From: CAZWSX01 sp964636985
GTDB lineage: Bacteria; Planctomycetota; Planctomycetia; Pirellulales; Pirellulaceae
Assembly (NCBI GenBank): GCA_964636985.1
Contig: CAZWSX010000067.1
Span: 1-11,907, forward strand
DNA: 11,907 nt
Direction of reading: 5' to 3'
Shown: one piece after another, positions 6,294 to 11,907 of the stretch
Layout of the letters: each line of letters begins with the position of its first letter
Numbering within the stretch: the first letter of the stretch is position 1
The notes under the pieces: generated by a model
The model's database searches: none
The model's input: the letters and a program-made list of their open reading frames with translations, nothing else
Told to the model about the DNA's origin: nothing
Program-made: the position numbers and the translations under genes

Positions 6294-6600
6294 GCTCCGA
6301 GGTGTCAGGAGCCGTGCCTAGGAGAAGGGGTGGCAGTCGAAAATGCGATTGGAGTCTGCGAACTCACGAAGCGAGCGCGACACGAAGACTGCCTTTAAGA
6401 ACACGTTGGAATCGATTCGCCGAGATGCTGTTAAGGAGAACGGCGCACGCCATTGCCCTGCACCAAACCGTTGCGGGTGGTCTTAACGCAACCACTGTGC
6501 CAAAAGTGAAGAATCCTCCACAAGCACACTGGCAAGACGCCTTAGTGCGGAGTTATCCGCCGCAAATGTGCGGCTAGAGGTTTTTGCGGCGTTCTGGAGA
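6205..6600 (+). ncRNA. Hairpin-rich probable structured RNA or mobile element, possibly HEARO/omega-RNA-like
   Basis: A chain of stems spans this stretch: 13-bp perfect stem 6216-6228/6233-6245 with CGAA loop; 8-bp TTCTGGCA/TGCCAGAA (6259-6266/6274-6281); GGCTCC/GGAGCC (6293-6298/6308-6313) with competing TAGGC/GCCTA (6291-6295/6316-6320); long-range GGCAGTC/GACTGCC (6332-6338/6387-6393) enclosing GAGT/ACTC (6352-6355/6362-6365); GTTGCG/CGCAAC (6470-6475/6487-6492) competing with GTGGT/ACCAC; GCGGA-GTTA-TCCGC (6547-6560); GCCGCA/TGCGGC (6559-6564/6569-6574). One frame is open here but its Arg/Ser-rich product looks like no protein. The pattern reminded me of HEARO (the RNA linked to IscB nucleases), which often occurs without its ORF; this is from memory. 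A group II intron remnant is another option. Strand is set by the neighbouring operon and is uncertain. Confidence 0.5.
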
Positions 6601-6607
6601 GAGGTCC

Positions 6608-6632
6608 CGCGTGCCGAATATCCCGGCACGCG
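6608..6632. terminator. 9-bp GC hairpin between convergent genes
   Basis: CGCGTGCCG (6608-6616) pairs perfectly with CGGCACGCG (6624-6632), loop AATATCC. It sits between the plus-strand rpoN group and the minus-strand LRR gene whose stop is at 6689, so it could end transcription from either side. No T-tract follows on either strand, so a standard intrinsic terminator is not proven. Confidence 0.4.
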
Positions 6633-6688
6633 TGAGTAAAGGCTAAGCAAAAACTAGGCGTCGCGCCATGAGTTGGCGACCGCACCTA

Positions 6689-8065
6689 CTAGAAGACAAC
6701 TTCCAACTTGGGATTTGCTTTTCGAATGTTCTCGACGTTGCCCTGGCTCACATTGGGTAAGCGAGAAACGTCGATTTTTTTGAGCTTTTTGAGAGCGCCG
6801 ACGAGGGTGTTCACGCCAGCATCGGTGACGGAGGTCGAACCGACGTGGATGAACTCCAAGTTCTCGAGCGCCGTCAGCGACGTGCAGACGTCGTCGTCGC
6901 AGGCTTTCAATTGATCCAGGTTGAGCCTCTTTAGCCCCGTCAGGGCGGCGAGTTGTTGGAGCGACTCCTTCTTGAGCGTCGCCATTCGCAAGTTGAGCTC
7001 CTCCAGCGTCTTGGCTTCCAAAAGTGCCGGCATCCCTTCGTCGGAGAAGTAGGATTCTTCCAGGCTCAAGATTTTGAGGGCGGGGAATTGTTTGAGCCAG
7101 GCCAAGTCGGCGCCGGTGGCCGTGCCGCGCAGTTCCAGTTCGGTGAGCTTCGAAAGGCCGGTCAACTTGTTCAGGCCAGCGTCCGAGATTTGCGTCCCGT
7201 ACATGAGGAGCTCTTTCAGCTCCGTCAAACCGGCGATCTTTTCCAGGCCAGCGTCGCCGACGCCGGTTTGTTCCATCGAGAGCGATGCCAGGTTCGTGAT
7301 CTTACCAACGTGTTCCATGCCAGCGTCGTTGTATTGCGGGCCGTAGACGCGGAGCTTCTTCAGTTTTGGCAGCGTGGCGGCGGTTTCGAGCGAGGCATTG
7401 CCGCAAGTGTTGACGTCTTGCAGATCGAGGAACTCGATCGCCGGATGATCCTTAAGATGGGCGACGCCGGCATCGGTGACCTTGGTCTTGATGAGCCGCA
7501 TGTTGCGGATCGTCTTGATCGAAGCTAGATGCTTCACGCCCTCGTCGCGAACGTTGGTGAGCTTAAGGTTGATATCGACGAGAGGCAGATCGACCAGCAT
7601 CGCCAGGCCTTCGTCGCCGACGTCGGCTTGATCGAAATCGATCGTGCGGAGGTTCTTAAGACCTTTGAGGGCGCCCAGCGAGGAATCTTTGACGTCGGGC
7701 CCTTTCGCCAGGAGCTTTTGGAGTTCGGGCAACCGTCCCACCAGTAGGAAGACCTCGTCGTTGATTGGCGCGCGCAAATCGACTTCTTTGGCGTGGCCTG
7801 CCGAGTCGAGTGTGACTTTGCTACCCTGCTTGTTCAGGGCCTCGATCGCTTCCTGCTCGTCGGGGCTGACGGCTGGCTCAACGGCCGTCTTGTCGTTGCC
7901 GACATCAGCCGATGTGCCGGTCTTCTCTTCAGTTGTGCCGCCGGCATTTTTGCCTGCGTTTTCTTTGACCGTCCCATGCGGTTCGGGACACCCGACGAAT
8001 GCGGATGTCGCGGCGATGAGACCAGCAACCAGCCCCGCGCGAAGTGAATATGGTGAGCGTTTCAT
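6689..8065 (-). CDS. Leucine-rich-repeat lipoprotein
   Basis: A 458-aa protein with an N-terminal lipoprotein signal: basic MKRSPYSLRA, hydrophobic core and lipobox 'AFVGC' with C26 as the lipidated cysteine. A low-complexity Gly/Thr/Lys/Glu linker (about 27-70) follows. The rest is ~13 leucine-rich repeats of about 24 residues of the type 'LxxLxxLxLxxTxVTDAGLxxL', for example 'TKVTDAGVAHLKD' and 'TQISDAGLNKLTG'. Such repeats form a curved protein-binding surface; this LRR subclass is abundant in planctomycetes, mostly uncharacterised. It is expected in the periplasm or on a membrane surface. The start at 8065 has AAGGA nine bases upstream. The protein ends 'KANPKLEVVF' within the repeat array without a C-terminal domain. 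The binding partner is unknown. Confidence 0.9.
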   Translation of the reverse strand: MKRSPYSLRAGLVAGLIAATSAFVGCPEPHGTVKENAGKNAGGTTEEKTGTSADVGNDKTAVEPAVSPDEQEAIEALNKQGSKVTLDSAGHAKEVDLRAPINDEVFLLVGRLPELQKLLAKGPDVKDSSLGALKGLKNLRTIDFDQADVGDEGLAMLVDLPLVDINLKLTNVRDEGVKHLASIKTIRNMRLIKTKVTDAGVAHLKDHPAIEFLDLQDVNTCGNASLETAATLPKLKKLRVYGPQYNDAGMEHVGKITNLASLSMEQTGVGDAGLEKIAGLTELKELLMYGTQISDAGLNKLTGLSKLTELELRGTATGADLAWLKQFPALKILSLEESYFSDEGMPALLEAKTLEELNLRMATLKKESLQQLAALTGLKRLNLDQLKACDDDVCTSLTALENLEFIHVGSTSVTDAGVNTLVGALKKLKKIDVSRLPNVSQGNVENIRKANPKLEVVF

Positions 8066-8141
8066 ATCAACAATTCCTTACTTATCTGGGGAGCGGCGCA
8101 TGCATAGGGCGTCGCTTCTAGCGATAGGCCGAATCCATCAG

Positions 8142-8192
8142 ACTAAACAAGATGGTCCGGCAACGCAAACCGGGGCGAAGGCGCTGTTTAGT
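8142..8192 (-). other. Possible folded leader upstream of the LRR gene
   Basis: ACTAAACA (8142-8149) pairs perfectly with TGTTTAGT (8185-8192), enclosing 35 nt that contain GGTCCGG and ACCGG segments. A smaller stem, TCGCT/AGCGA (8112-8116/8120-8124), lies nearer the start codon. It could be a folded 5' leader of the LRR mRNA. No known riboswitch was recognised. Confidence 0.3.
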
Positions 8193-8246
8193 TGGCAAAT
8201 CGCGTCCTTATCCGCGCCGTGTGCCTGATTCGGCGACGTCCACCGC

Positions 8247-8268
8247 GCACAGACAGGATTGTCTGTGC
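8247..8268. repeat. 9-bp palindrome after the DgkA-family gene (REP-like)
   Basis: GCACAGACA (8247-8255), GGAT, TGTCTGTGC (8260-8268); a perfect stem with a 4-base loop. It starts 8 nt after the stop at 8276 on the minus strand, so it may act as a transcript-end hairpin, though no T-tract follows. Palindromes of the 'GGCACAGAC...GTCTGTGCC' kind are, from memory, commonly dispersed in planctomycete genomes. Confidence 0.5.
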
Positions 8269-8275
8269 CACGTTG

Positions 8276-8710
8276 TTACGAACCGCTCGTGAAGAGTTTT
8301 GCCCACAATGGCGGGCCGAGAATGAGCAATCCCACGGCCACGGATGCGATCGAAATCACGAGCACGGCGCCGCCGGCGATATCGAGGGCGTTGCCGATAT
8401 CGCGGTTCTTTTTGCGATCGATTTGTTTGGCAAGCATTTCGATGGAGGTATTCAGATACTCGGCGCTCATCACGCCGCCAATGCATACGAGCAGGATGGC
8501 CCATGAGATGCGATCGAGTCGCAGCCATGCCGCCATGACGACTACGGCCAACGCCATCGGCAGATGCACGACAAAGCTCGACTGGGTCGCCGCACCGACC
8601 GCCAGACCGCGAAACGCCCGCGCGAACTTGAGCAGCCAAGAGCGCTGGGGGACGTAGTCGGCGACTTCGTTATCAGGAGCCAGATTCGATTCGCCTTTTC
8701 TCGCGTCCAT
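8276..8710 (-). CDS. Diacylglycerol kinase (DgkA) family integral membrane protein, divergent
   Basis: The 144-aa, three-TM protein belongs to the prokaryotic DgkA/undecaprenol kinase family, whose members phosphorylate membrane lipid alcohols with ATP at the cytoplasmic face. Signature: 'E84-YLNTSIE-91' (family ExxNTxIE), then 'ALDIAGGAVLV' (108-118; family AKDxxAxAVL), with hydrophobic segments at about 50-62, 68-83 and 111-132. By motif alignment with E. coli DgkA, E69, N72, E76 and D95 are retained (E84, N87, E91, D110), but E28 becomes Q43 and K94 becomes L109, and D80 becomes K95. Activity is thus doubtful or altered. The ATG immediately follows the TAA of the upstream zinc-ribbon gene, implying translational coupling. 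No gene symbol is given because the lipid substrate is unknown. Confidence 0.85.
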   Translation of the reverse strand: MDARKGESNLAPDNEVADYVPQRSWLLKFARAFRGLAVGAATQSSFVVHLPMALAVVVMAAWLRLDRISWAILLVCIGGVMSAEYLNTSIEMLAKQIDRKKNRDIGNALDIAGGAVLVISIASVAVGLLILGPPLWAKLFTSGS

Positions 8711-9934
8711 TTAGGGAAGTTGCCCCACGGCGTGGAGAAACTTCTCGATGCGATGGGCGTTCTTCTCGAACGACTTCGCCGGGAGAGTCATCCGGATCGA
8801 CGAGGTCATCAGGATTTCGAGTTGGCCATCGACCAGCAGGACGCTGTGGATGTCGCTCCAGCCCATGTCGCTGAGGAGCTTGTCGGTGAGCTTGAAACGC
8901 AGGCCATCGTTGGTGATCAGAAAACCGCGTTTGCCTGAGGCATCGGAATCGACTTTGACCATCCCGATGACATCGCCAGCGGGAACGCCTGAGCCGTATT
9001 CTTCGAGCGCCGGTTTAAGGACCGGCAGCGGGAGTGTTTTGCCCGTGTGATAGCGATGGTCGTCGGGACCGTTGGGAAGATGCTCTTGCATCAGCCGCTT
9101 CACTTCGGAAACCGGCACGGGTTCGCCAGTGCGTTCGCGTCCGGCAATTGTGGAGATGCCAGGCGTGAAGTTGGGGCCAATCAAATCGACTGCTTCTTGC
9201 AACGCCGACCAGCATGGAGCGGGTGTCGCAGCAAGCAATTTGTCGATCTCATCTTTGTTGCCGTTGTACTGGTCGATCAACAAAACTCCTCGAGGCGAGG
9301 TGTGGTTCGCTCCGGCGGGCAAGTCGTGAACGACCGCCATTGCAACTTTAGCTCCTACCGTCGGAGCCCCTGCTAAACGCATGGAGCAATCTTGCGTTGT
9401 CACGAGCAGCGCGTCCCATGGGCCCTCGCCGGGTTTGCCTGCCAGGTTGAGCCCCATAGCGACCAGCGGCGGGTCGAGACTGACAATGATGCCGGGGACG
9501 AATTGAGCTTGGGCCATCTTTGCTTTGGCGCGGCTTGTGAACGTCGCCAGGCCGACGGCTCCGATTACGGCGAGGACGATGCCGGCGACTCCCACGATAG
9601 GCTGGCCGATGGCAAAGCCTGCGCACCCGGCGAGCCCGAGTAGCAGGAGCAAGATCGAGACCATGGGCTGCGTGGGGAATGTCTTCCACATTTGCCCAAA
9701 CGTTGGTCCCAGGGAGAGCGGCGCGCGATGAAAACGGGACGCGGCGGTCCTTGTTACGGGGACCGCCGTCGATGGTTTGGGGGGAGTGGCGGTGGGGCTT
9801 GGCGTGGCCGGTTTGATTGCCGCTGCGGGCACGGTGATGGCCGCCGCGCACTCGGGACACTTCGTCTTCTTGCCAGCCAGGGAGTCGGCAACCGTGAAAC
9901 GTTTTCCACACTTGCAGGCAAAGGTGATGGGCAT
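8711..9934 (-). CDS. Zinc-ribbon membrane protein, function unknown
   Basis: A 407-aa protein. The N-terminal 'FACKCGKRFTVADSLAGKKT' (5-24) plus 'KCPEC' gives a zinc ribbon with C7, C9, C26 and C29. A Pro/Thr/Ala-rich linker (37-66) follows, then two TM segments (about 91-110 and 112-132), then a soluble C-terminal part of about 270 residues with 'GDVIGMVKVDSDASGKRGFL' near its end. The start at 9934 was chosen because it begins the zinc ribbon; a GTG at 9970 would add 12 unlikely residues. This domain layout (ribbon, low-complexity linker, membrane, unknown domain) is common in planctomycetes. I recognise no enzymatic motif. Its stop abuts the ATG of the DgkA-family gene, so the two products are made together and both are membrane proteins. 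Confidence 0.85.
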   Translation of the reverse strand: MPITFACKCGKRFTVADSLAGKKTKCPECAAAITVPAAAIKPATPSPTATPPKPSTAVPVTRTAASRFHRAPLSLGPTFGQMWKTFPTQPMVSILLLLLGLAGCAGFAIGQPIVGVAGIVLAVIGAVGLATFTSRAKAKMAQAQFVPGIIVSLDPPLVAMGLNLAGKPGEGPWDALLVTTQDCSMRLAGAPTVGAKVAMAVVHDLPAGANHTSPRGVLLIDQYNGNKDEIDKLLAATPAPCWSALQEAVDLIGPNFTPGISTIAGRERTGEPVPVSEVKRLMQEHLPNGPDDHRYHTGKTLPLPVLKPALEEYGSGVPAGDVIGMVKVDSDASGKRGFLITNDGLRFKLTDKLLSDMGWSDIHSVLLVDGQLEILMTSSIRMTLPAKSFEKNAHRIEKFLHAVGQLP

Positions 9935-10088
9935 TGCAAACTCACGACGCGCAAAGATAAATCGAAGCACTCAAGGGGGCGCTGCCAGGGGGCCCGGCAT
10001 GAAGGCGACATCCCAAAGAGGAGCTGTTTCGGACGCCAACCTGGAAAGCGCTGTTGAGCTTAATCGAAGTTGGCGTTGTTCGGCAGAC
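9935..10088. other. Spacer between CpaE and the zinc-ribbon gene
   Basis: The region 9935-10180 separates two minus-strand genes. The part nearest the zinc-ribbon gene shows no confident promoter and no Shine-Dalgarno site before 9934. The part nearest CpaE (10089-10162) holds three hairpins, described separately. No ORF with protein-like character was found. Confidence 0.5.
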
Positions 10089-10112
10089 TTTCGGCGCGCT
10101 TTATCGCCGAAA
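10089..10112. repeat. 8-bp stem-loop, third hairpin after CpaE
   Basis: TTTCGGCG (10089-10096) pairs perfectly with CGCCGAAA (10105-10112), loop CGCTTTAT. On the minus strand it overlaps the T-tract of the terminator-like hairpin at 10118-10132, so the two could be alternatives. Confidence 0.4.
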
Positions 10113-10132
10113 AACGCTGGCGCAGAGCGCCA
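10110..10132 (-). terminator. Intrinsic terminator-like hairpin after CpaE
   Basis: On the minus strand TGGCGC (10132-10127), loop TCT, GCGCCA (10123-10118), then GCG and five T (10114-10110). This GC stem with a T-tract lies about 50 nt after the CpaE stop and is the best intrinsic terminator in the window. Confidence 0.5.
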
Positions 10133-10141
10133 AAGATGCGA

Positions 10142-10162
10142 ATCGAGGGAATCTCCCTCGAT
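10142..10162. repeat. 9-bp perfect stem-loop after CpaE
   Basis: ATCGAGGGA (10142-10150), loop ATC, TCCCTCGAT (10154-10162). It lies 18 nt after the CpaE stop codon on the minus strand. It has no T-tract on that side and is the first of three hairpins there; it may protect the 3' end of the mRNA. Confidence 0.5.
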
Positions 10163-10180
10163 CCCTTATTTCTTTCCGCG

Positions 10181-11419
10181 TTACTTCTTCTCTTCGACTT
10201 CGCGTTCCGACTTGGGCTTGCCGGAGAAGATTCCAAGCCAGCGGCCGATACCGCCGCCGCCTGCTTTGTCGGGCGCGGCCTTCTCGGTCGCTTTGCCGGT
10301 GTTGAGGGCGTCGGCAAGCTGGCCGATCGCATGGGTAATCGCGGCGCGAGGAGCATGGTCGACGAGCGGGACCCCGTTGTTACGGACTTCGACCATCGTT
10401 CGGTAGTCGTTGGGGATCTGCCAGTAGACGTCGCGGCCCATGGTTTCCTGAGCTTTTCGCAGGCTGATTTGCCCGCTATCGAGCCCCACGCGGTTGACGC
10501 AGATTTTTACTTTGTCGATCAGGCCTTCCACGTCATGAAACGAACTCATCAAGCGAACCACGTTGCGCAAGCACGGCAGGTCGAGCTGCGTGACCATCAA
10601 CACGTGGTTGGCGGCCTTCAAAGCCACCATGTCGACGGCGGTAAACCCCTTCGACAGGTCGATGATCAAGTGCGAGAACGAGGCCTTCAAAAGGCCGATC
10701 ATCCGGTGGATATCGTCGGGACGAATCGACTGGCCGTCCTGCAACTGCACCGGCCGCGGCAGCAAGTACAGCCCCGAGGCGTGCTTGGTGAGCGACTTTT
10801 TGAGCAACTGGAAGTCGAGCCGCGCGATGTTTTGCGCGACGTCGATCAGCGAGTAGTCGGGAATGGTGTCGAGGAACACGTCGGCATCGCCGAGTGCCAT
10901 GTCGAGGTCGACGAGCACCGCCGAATTGCGTTTGTTGTGGGCGAACATGCAGCCCAAGTTGACGGCCAGGCTGGTCGAGCCCACGCCGCCCGTCGTTCCG
11001 CAGACAGCGATAACGGTGCAGCCTTTGTTCTTTTCACCGCCTACCTTGGCGCTCCCCACCCGATCGAGCGCTGCGGCCAGATCGTCCGGCTTGAGCGGGA
11101 GGGTGAGAAATTCGCGGGCTCCCAATCGCATCGATTGGAGGATCAACTGGCCATCGGTCGTGGCGCTGGTCACCAAAATGGCGCAATTAGGAGACGACTC
11201 CTTCAACTGCGCGATCAGCTTCATCGCCTTTTCGCGATCCGCGTCGAGCGCAATCACGCCCACATCGGGCTGCGTTTGGCTGACCACATCGGAAAAGAAT
11301 TCGTAGCGAGAGCACTCAGCTTCCAGCCAGATCACGTCCATACCCAGCAGCATGTTCTTGAGCGCGCTGCGGGCACTATCGTTCGGATCGACGATGGCCA
11401 GACGGAGAACGGAGTTCAT
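10181..11419 (-). CDS. cpaE: CpaE/TadZ-like Tad pilus assembly protein (receiver-like + MinD/ParA ATPase)
   Basis: The 412-aa protein has the CpaE/TadZ layout. Residues 1-120 form a response-regulator-like domain: D11 in 'AIVDPND', D59 as likely phospho-acceptor position and 'LPLKPDD' with K110. Residues 133-370 are a SIMIBI (MinD/ParA) ATPase: 'CGTTGGVGSTSLAVNLG' (P-loop 141-149), 'VLVDLDMALGDADVFLD' and Walker B 'HLIIDLSKG'. Both lysines of the deviant Walker A motif are replaced (T143, S148), a known tendency in TadZ/CpaE proteins. A Gly/Lys-rich charged tail ends 'SEREVEEKK'. In Tad/Flp systems this protein marks the pole or site of pilus assembly and helps localise the CpaF ATPase. The upstream partial gene is probably the Tad secretin. 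cpaF is not downstream; three hairpins and unrelated genes follow instead. Confidence 0.88.
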   Translation of the reverse strand: MNSVLRLAIVDPNDSARSALKNMLLGMDVIWLEAECSRYEFFSDVVSQTQPDVGVIALDADREKAMKLIAQLKESSPNCAILVTSATTDGQLILQSMRLGAREFLTLPLKPDDLAAALDRVGSAKVGGEKNKGCTVIAVCGTTGGVGSTSLAVNLGCMFAHNKRNSAVLVDLDMALGDADVFLDTIPDYSLIDVAQNIARLDFQLLKKSLTKHASGLYLLPRPVQLQDGQSIRPDDIHRMIGLLKASFSHLIIDLSKGFTAVDMVALKAANHVLMVTQLDLPCLRNVVRLMSSFHDVEGLIDKVKICVNRVGLDSGQISLRKAQETMGRDVYWQIPNDYRTMVEVRNNGVPLVDHAPRAAITHAIGQLADALNTGKATEKAAPDKAGGGGIGRWLGIFSGKPKSEREVEEKK

Positions 11420-11647
11420 GGCGGCGTAACGATTCGATGGGGACCGAATTAGCGAACAAAGGGCCAGGGGTTTTCCCTAGCTAAACATTCCGACGTGAGA
11501 GCCTACGTTGCAAATTCGCGTCGTCGATTGTTAAAAGAGCGTGGCCGAGAGAAGACACGCCCGTCGTCGCTGGAATTTGCTGTCGGAACCGTTACAACCC
11601 TCCTGCTCCGACCTTTCGTTAAGGCCGGAGCTGATGTTCTGGCACGA
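11420..11647. other. Spacer between probable secretin gene and CpaE
   Basis: 228 bp between two minus-strand genes, large for one operon, so CpaE may have its own promoter; none was confidently placed. It contains a hairpin 17 nt after the secretin stop: GCTCCG (11605-11610) with CGGAGC (11626-11631), an A/C mismatch, then CCTT/AAGG (11612-11615/11621-11624) around loop TCGTT. No T-tract follows it on the minus strand. Confidence 0.5.
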
Positions 11648-11907
11648 CTATTTCAAGCGGTCGTATCCAGTGGGGCCGATCATGGCCGGTTCATCCGAGA
11701 TAGTGGCCTGGTACCCGCCGCTGCCCGTCGAAACTTGTTTGACGACCGCTTTCTTTTGCCGCGGCTGAGCAAGCGAGGCCTTTACGTTCCGTTGCACGGT
11801 GACCTCTTCAACGGTCGCCTGCTGCAAAGCGGATTGTTGCGAGGCGGCAGGGTCGGCGACGGTGCTGGGCCGTACCGGCGTTCTGGCGGACGTCTTTGGC
11901 GCGGGTT
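11648..11907 (-). CDS. C-terminus of a probable pilus secretin (CpaC/RcpA-like), partial
   Basis: An open frame enters from the right edge on the minus strand and stops at TAG 11650-11648, giving 86 visible residues; its start is outside the window. The segment is Ala/Gln/Thr/Val-rich and low in complexity, ending 'ISDEPAMIGPTGYDRLK'. Its frame is the only one of three open through to the edge on this strand. Placement directly upstream of cpaE in the same direction is where the secretin gene cpaC normally lies in Tad loci, and the GPxGYD-type ending recalls planctomycete secretin tails. The secretin core is not visible, so the identity is inferred from context and could be another Tad protein. 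It would form the outer membrane channel of the pilus. Confidence 0.55.
   Translation of the reverse strand, partial: PAPKTSARTPVRPSTVADPAASQQSALQQATVEEVTVQRNVKASLAQPRQKKAVVKQVSTGSGGYQATISDEPAMIGPTGYDRLK

Noticed and set aside
6289..6322. GTTAGGC...GCCTAGG pair, considered as an integron attC site
   Set aside because: The core boxes are in the wrong order (attC runs RYYYAAC to GTTRRRY), and no integrase or cassette is present.
6146..6577. 143-codon open frame on the plus strand
   Set aside because: The product is Arg/Ser-rich without domain character and the DNA is dominated by perfect stems; a folded RNA explains the stretch better.
10070..11452. 460-codon open frame on the plus strand
   Set aside because: It is the antisense of cpaE, whose minus-strand product has clear receiver and ATPase motifs. 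The plus-strand product has no recognisable domain; it is a side effect of GC-rich codon use.
11640..11655. TGGCACG-N4-TTTCA on the plus strand
   Set aside because: The essential GC of the -12 element is missing and it lies in the 3' coding end of the minus-strand secretin gene with no gene ahead of it.

Overview
The window looks like a planctomycete chromosome, probably a Pirellulales relative. The main evidence is the 5' end of a 16S rRNA gene on the minus strand, whose first ~45 bases and helix regions have the planctomycete form. Supporting evidence is the chromosomal style: zinc-ribbon/membrane proteins, a 'TDAGL' leucine-rich-repeat lipoprotein, a CpaE-type Tad pilus ATPase, few Shine-Dalgarno sites and long antisense open frames. 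This is core genome with a small accessory insertion; no IS transposase, phage gene or CRISPR array is visible.

Layout. 1-359: 5' part of 16S rRNA (minus), with a ~300-nt leader, boxA-like site and a strong sigma70-type promoter near 667-694. 700-1090: non-coding, with two strong hairpins. 1088-1251 (+): promoter and small bacterial SRP RNA (4.5S type), unannotated by ORF finding. 1252-1543: spacer with an 8-mer tandem motif. 1544-4096 (+): dnaX then recR, 3 bp apart. 4097-4290: spacer with a -24/-12 promoter of the sigma54 class. 4291-6293 (+): rpoN (sigma54), a two-TM small membrane protein and a short zinc-ribbon ORF that seems cut short. 6205-6600: hairpin-rich, probably non-coding element, perhaps an orphan HEARO/IscB-omega-RNA-like sequence. 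From 6689 everything is on the minus strand: LRR lipoprotein, DgkA-family protein, zinc-ribbon membrane protein, CpaE/TadZ, and the C-terminus of a probable secretin (CpaC) running off the right edge.

How the genes fit together. SRP RNA, dnaX (clamp loader) and recR (recombinational repair) form the common bacterial neighbourhood, but ybaB is missing between dnaX and recR. rpoN appears to have a promoter of the type its own product reads, suggesting autoregulation. The right end is the tail of a Tad/Flp pilus gene cluster: secretin followed by CpaE, closed by hairpins with a T-tract. The zinc-ribbon membrane protein and DgkA-family gene are coupled (TAA directly followed by ATG). The DgkA-family protein lacks two residues considered catalytic in E. 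coli DgkA.
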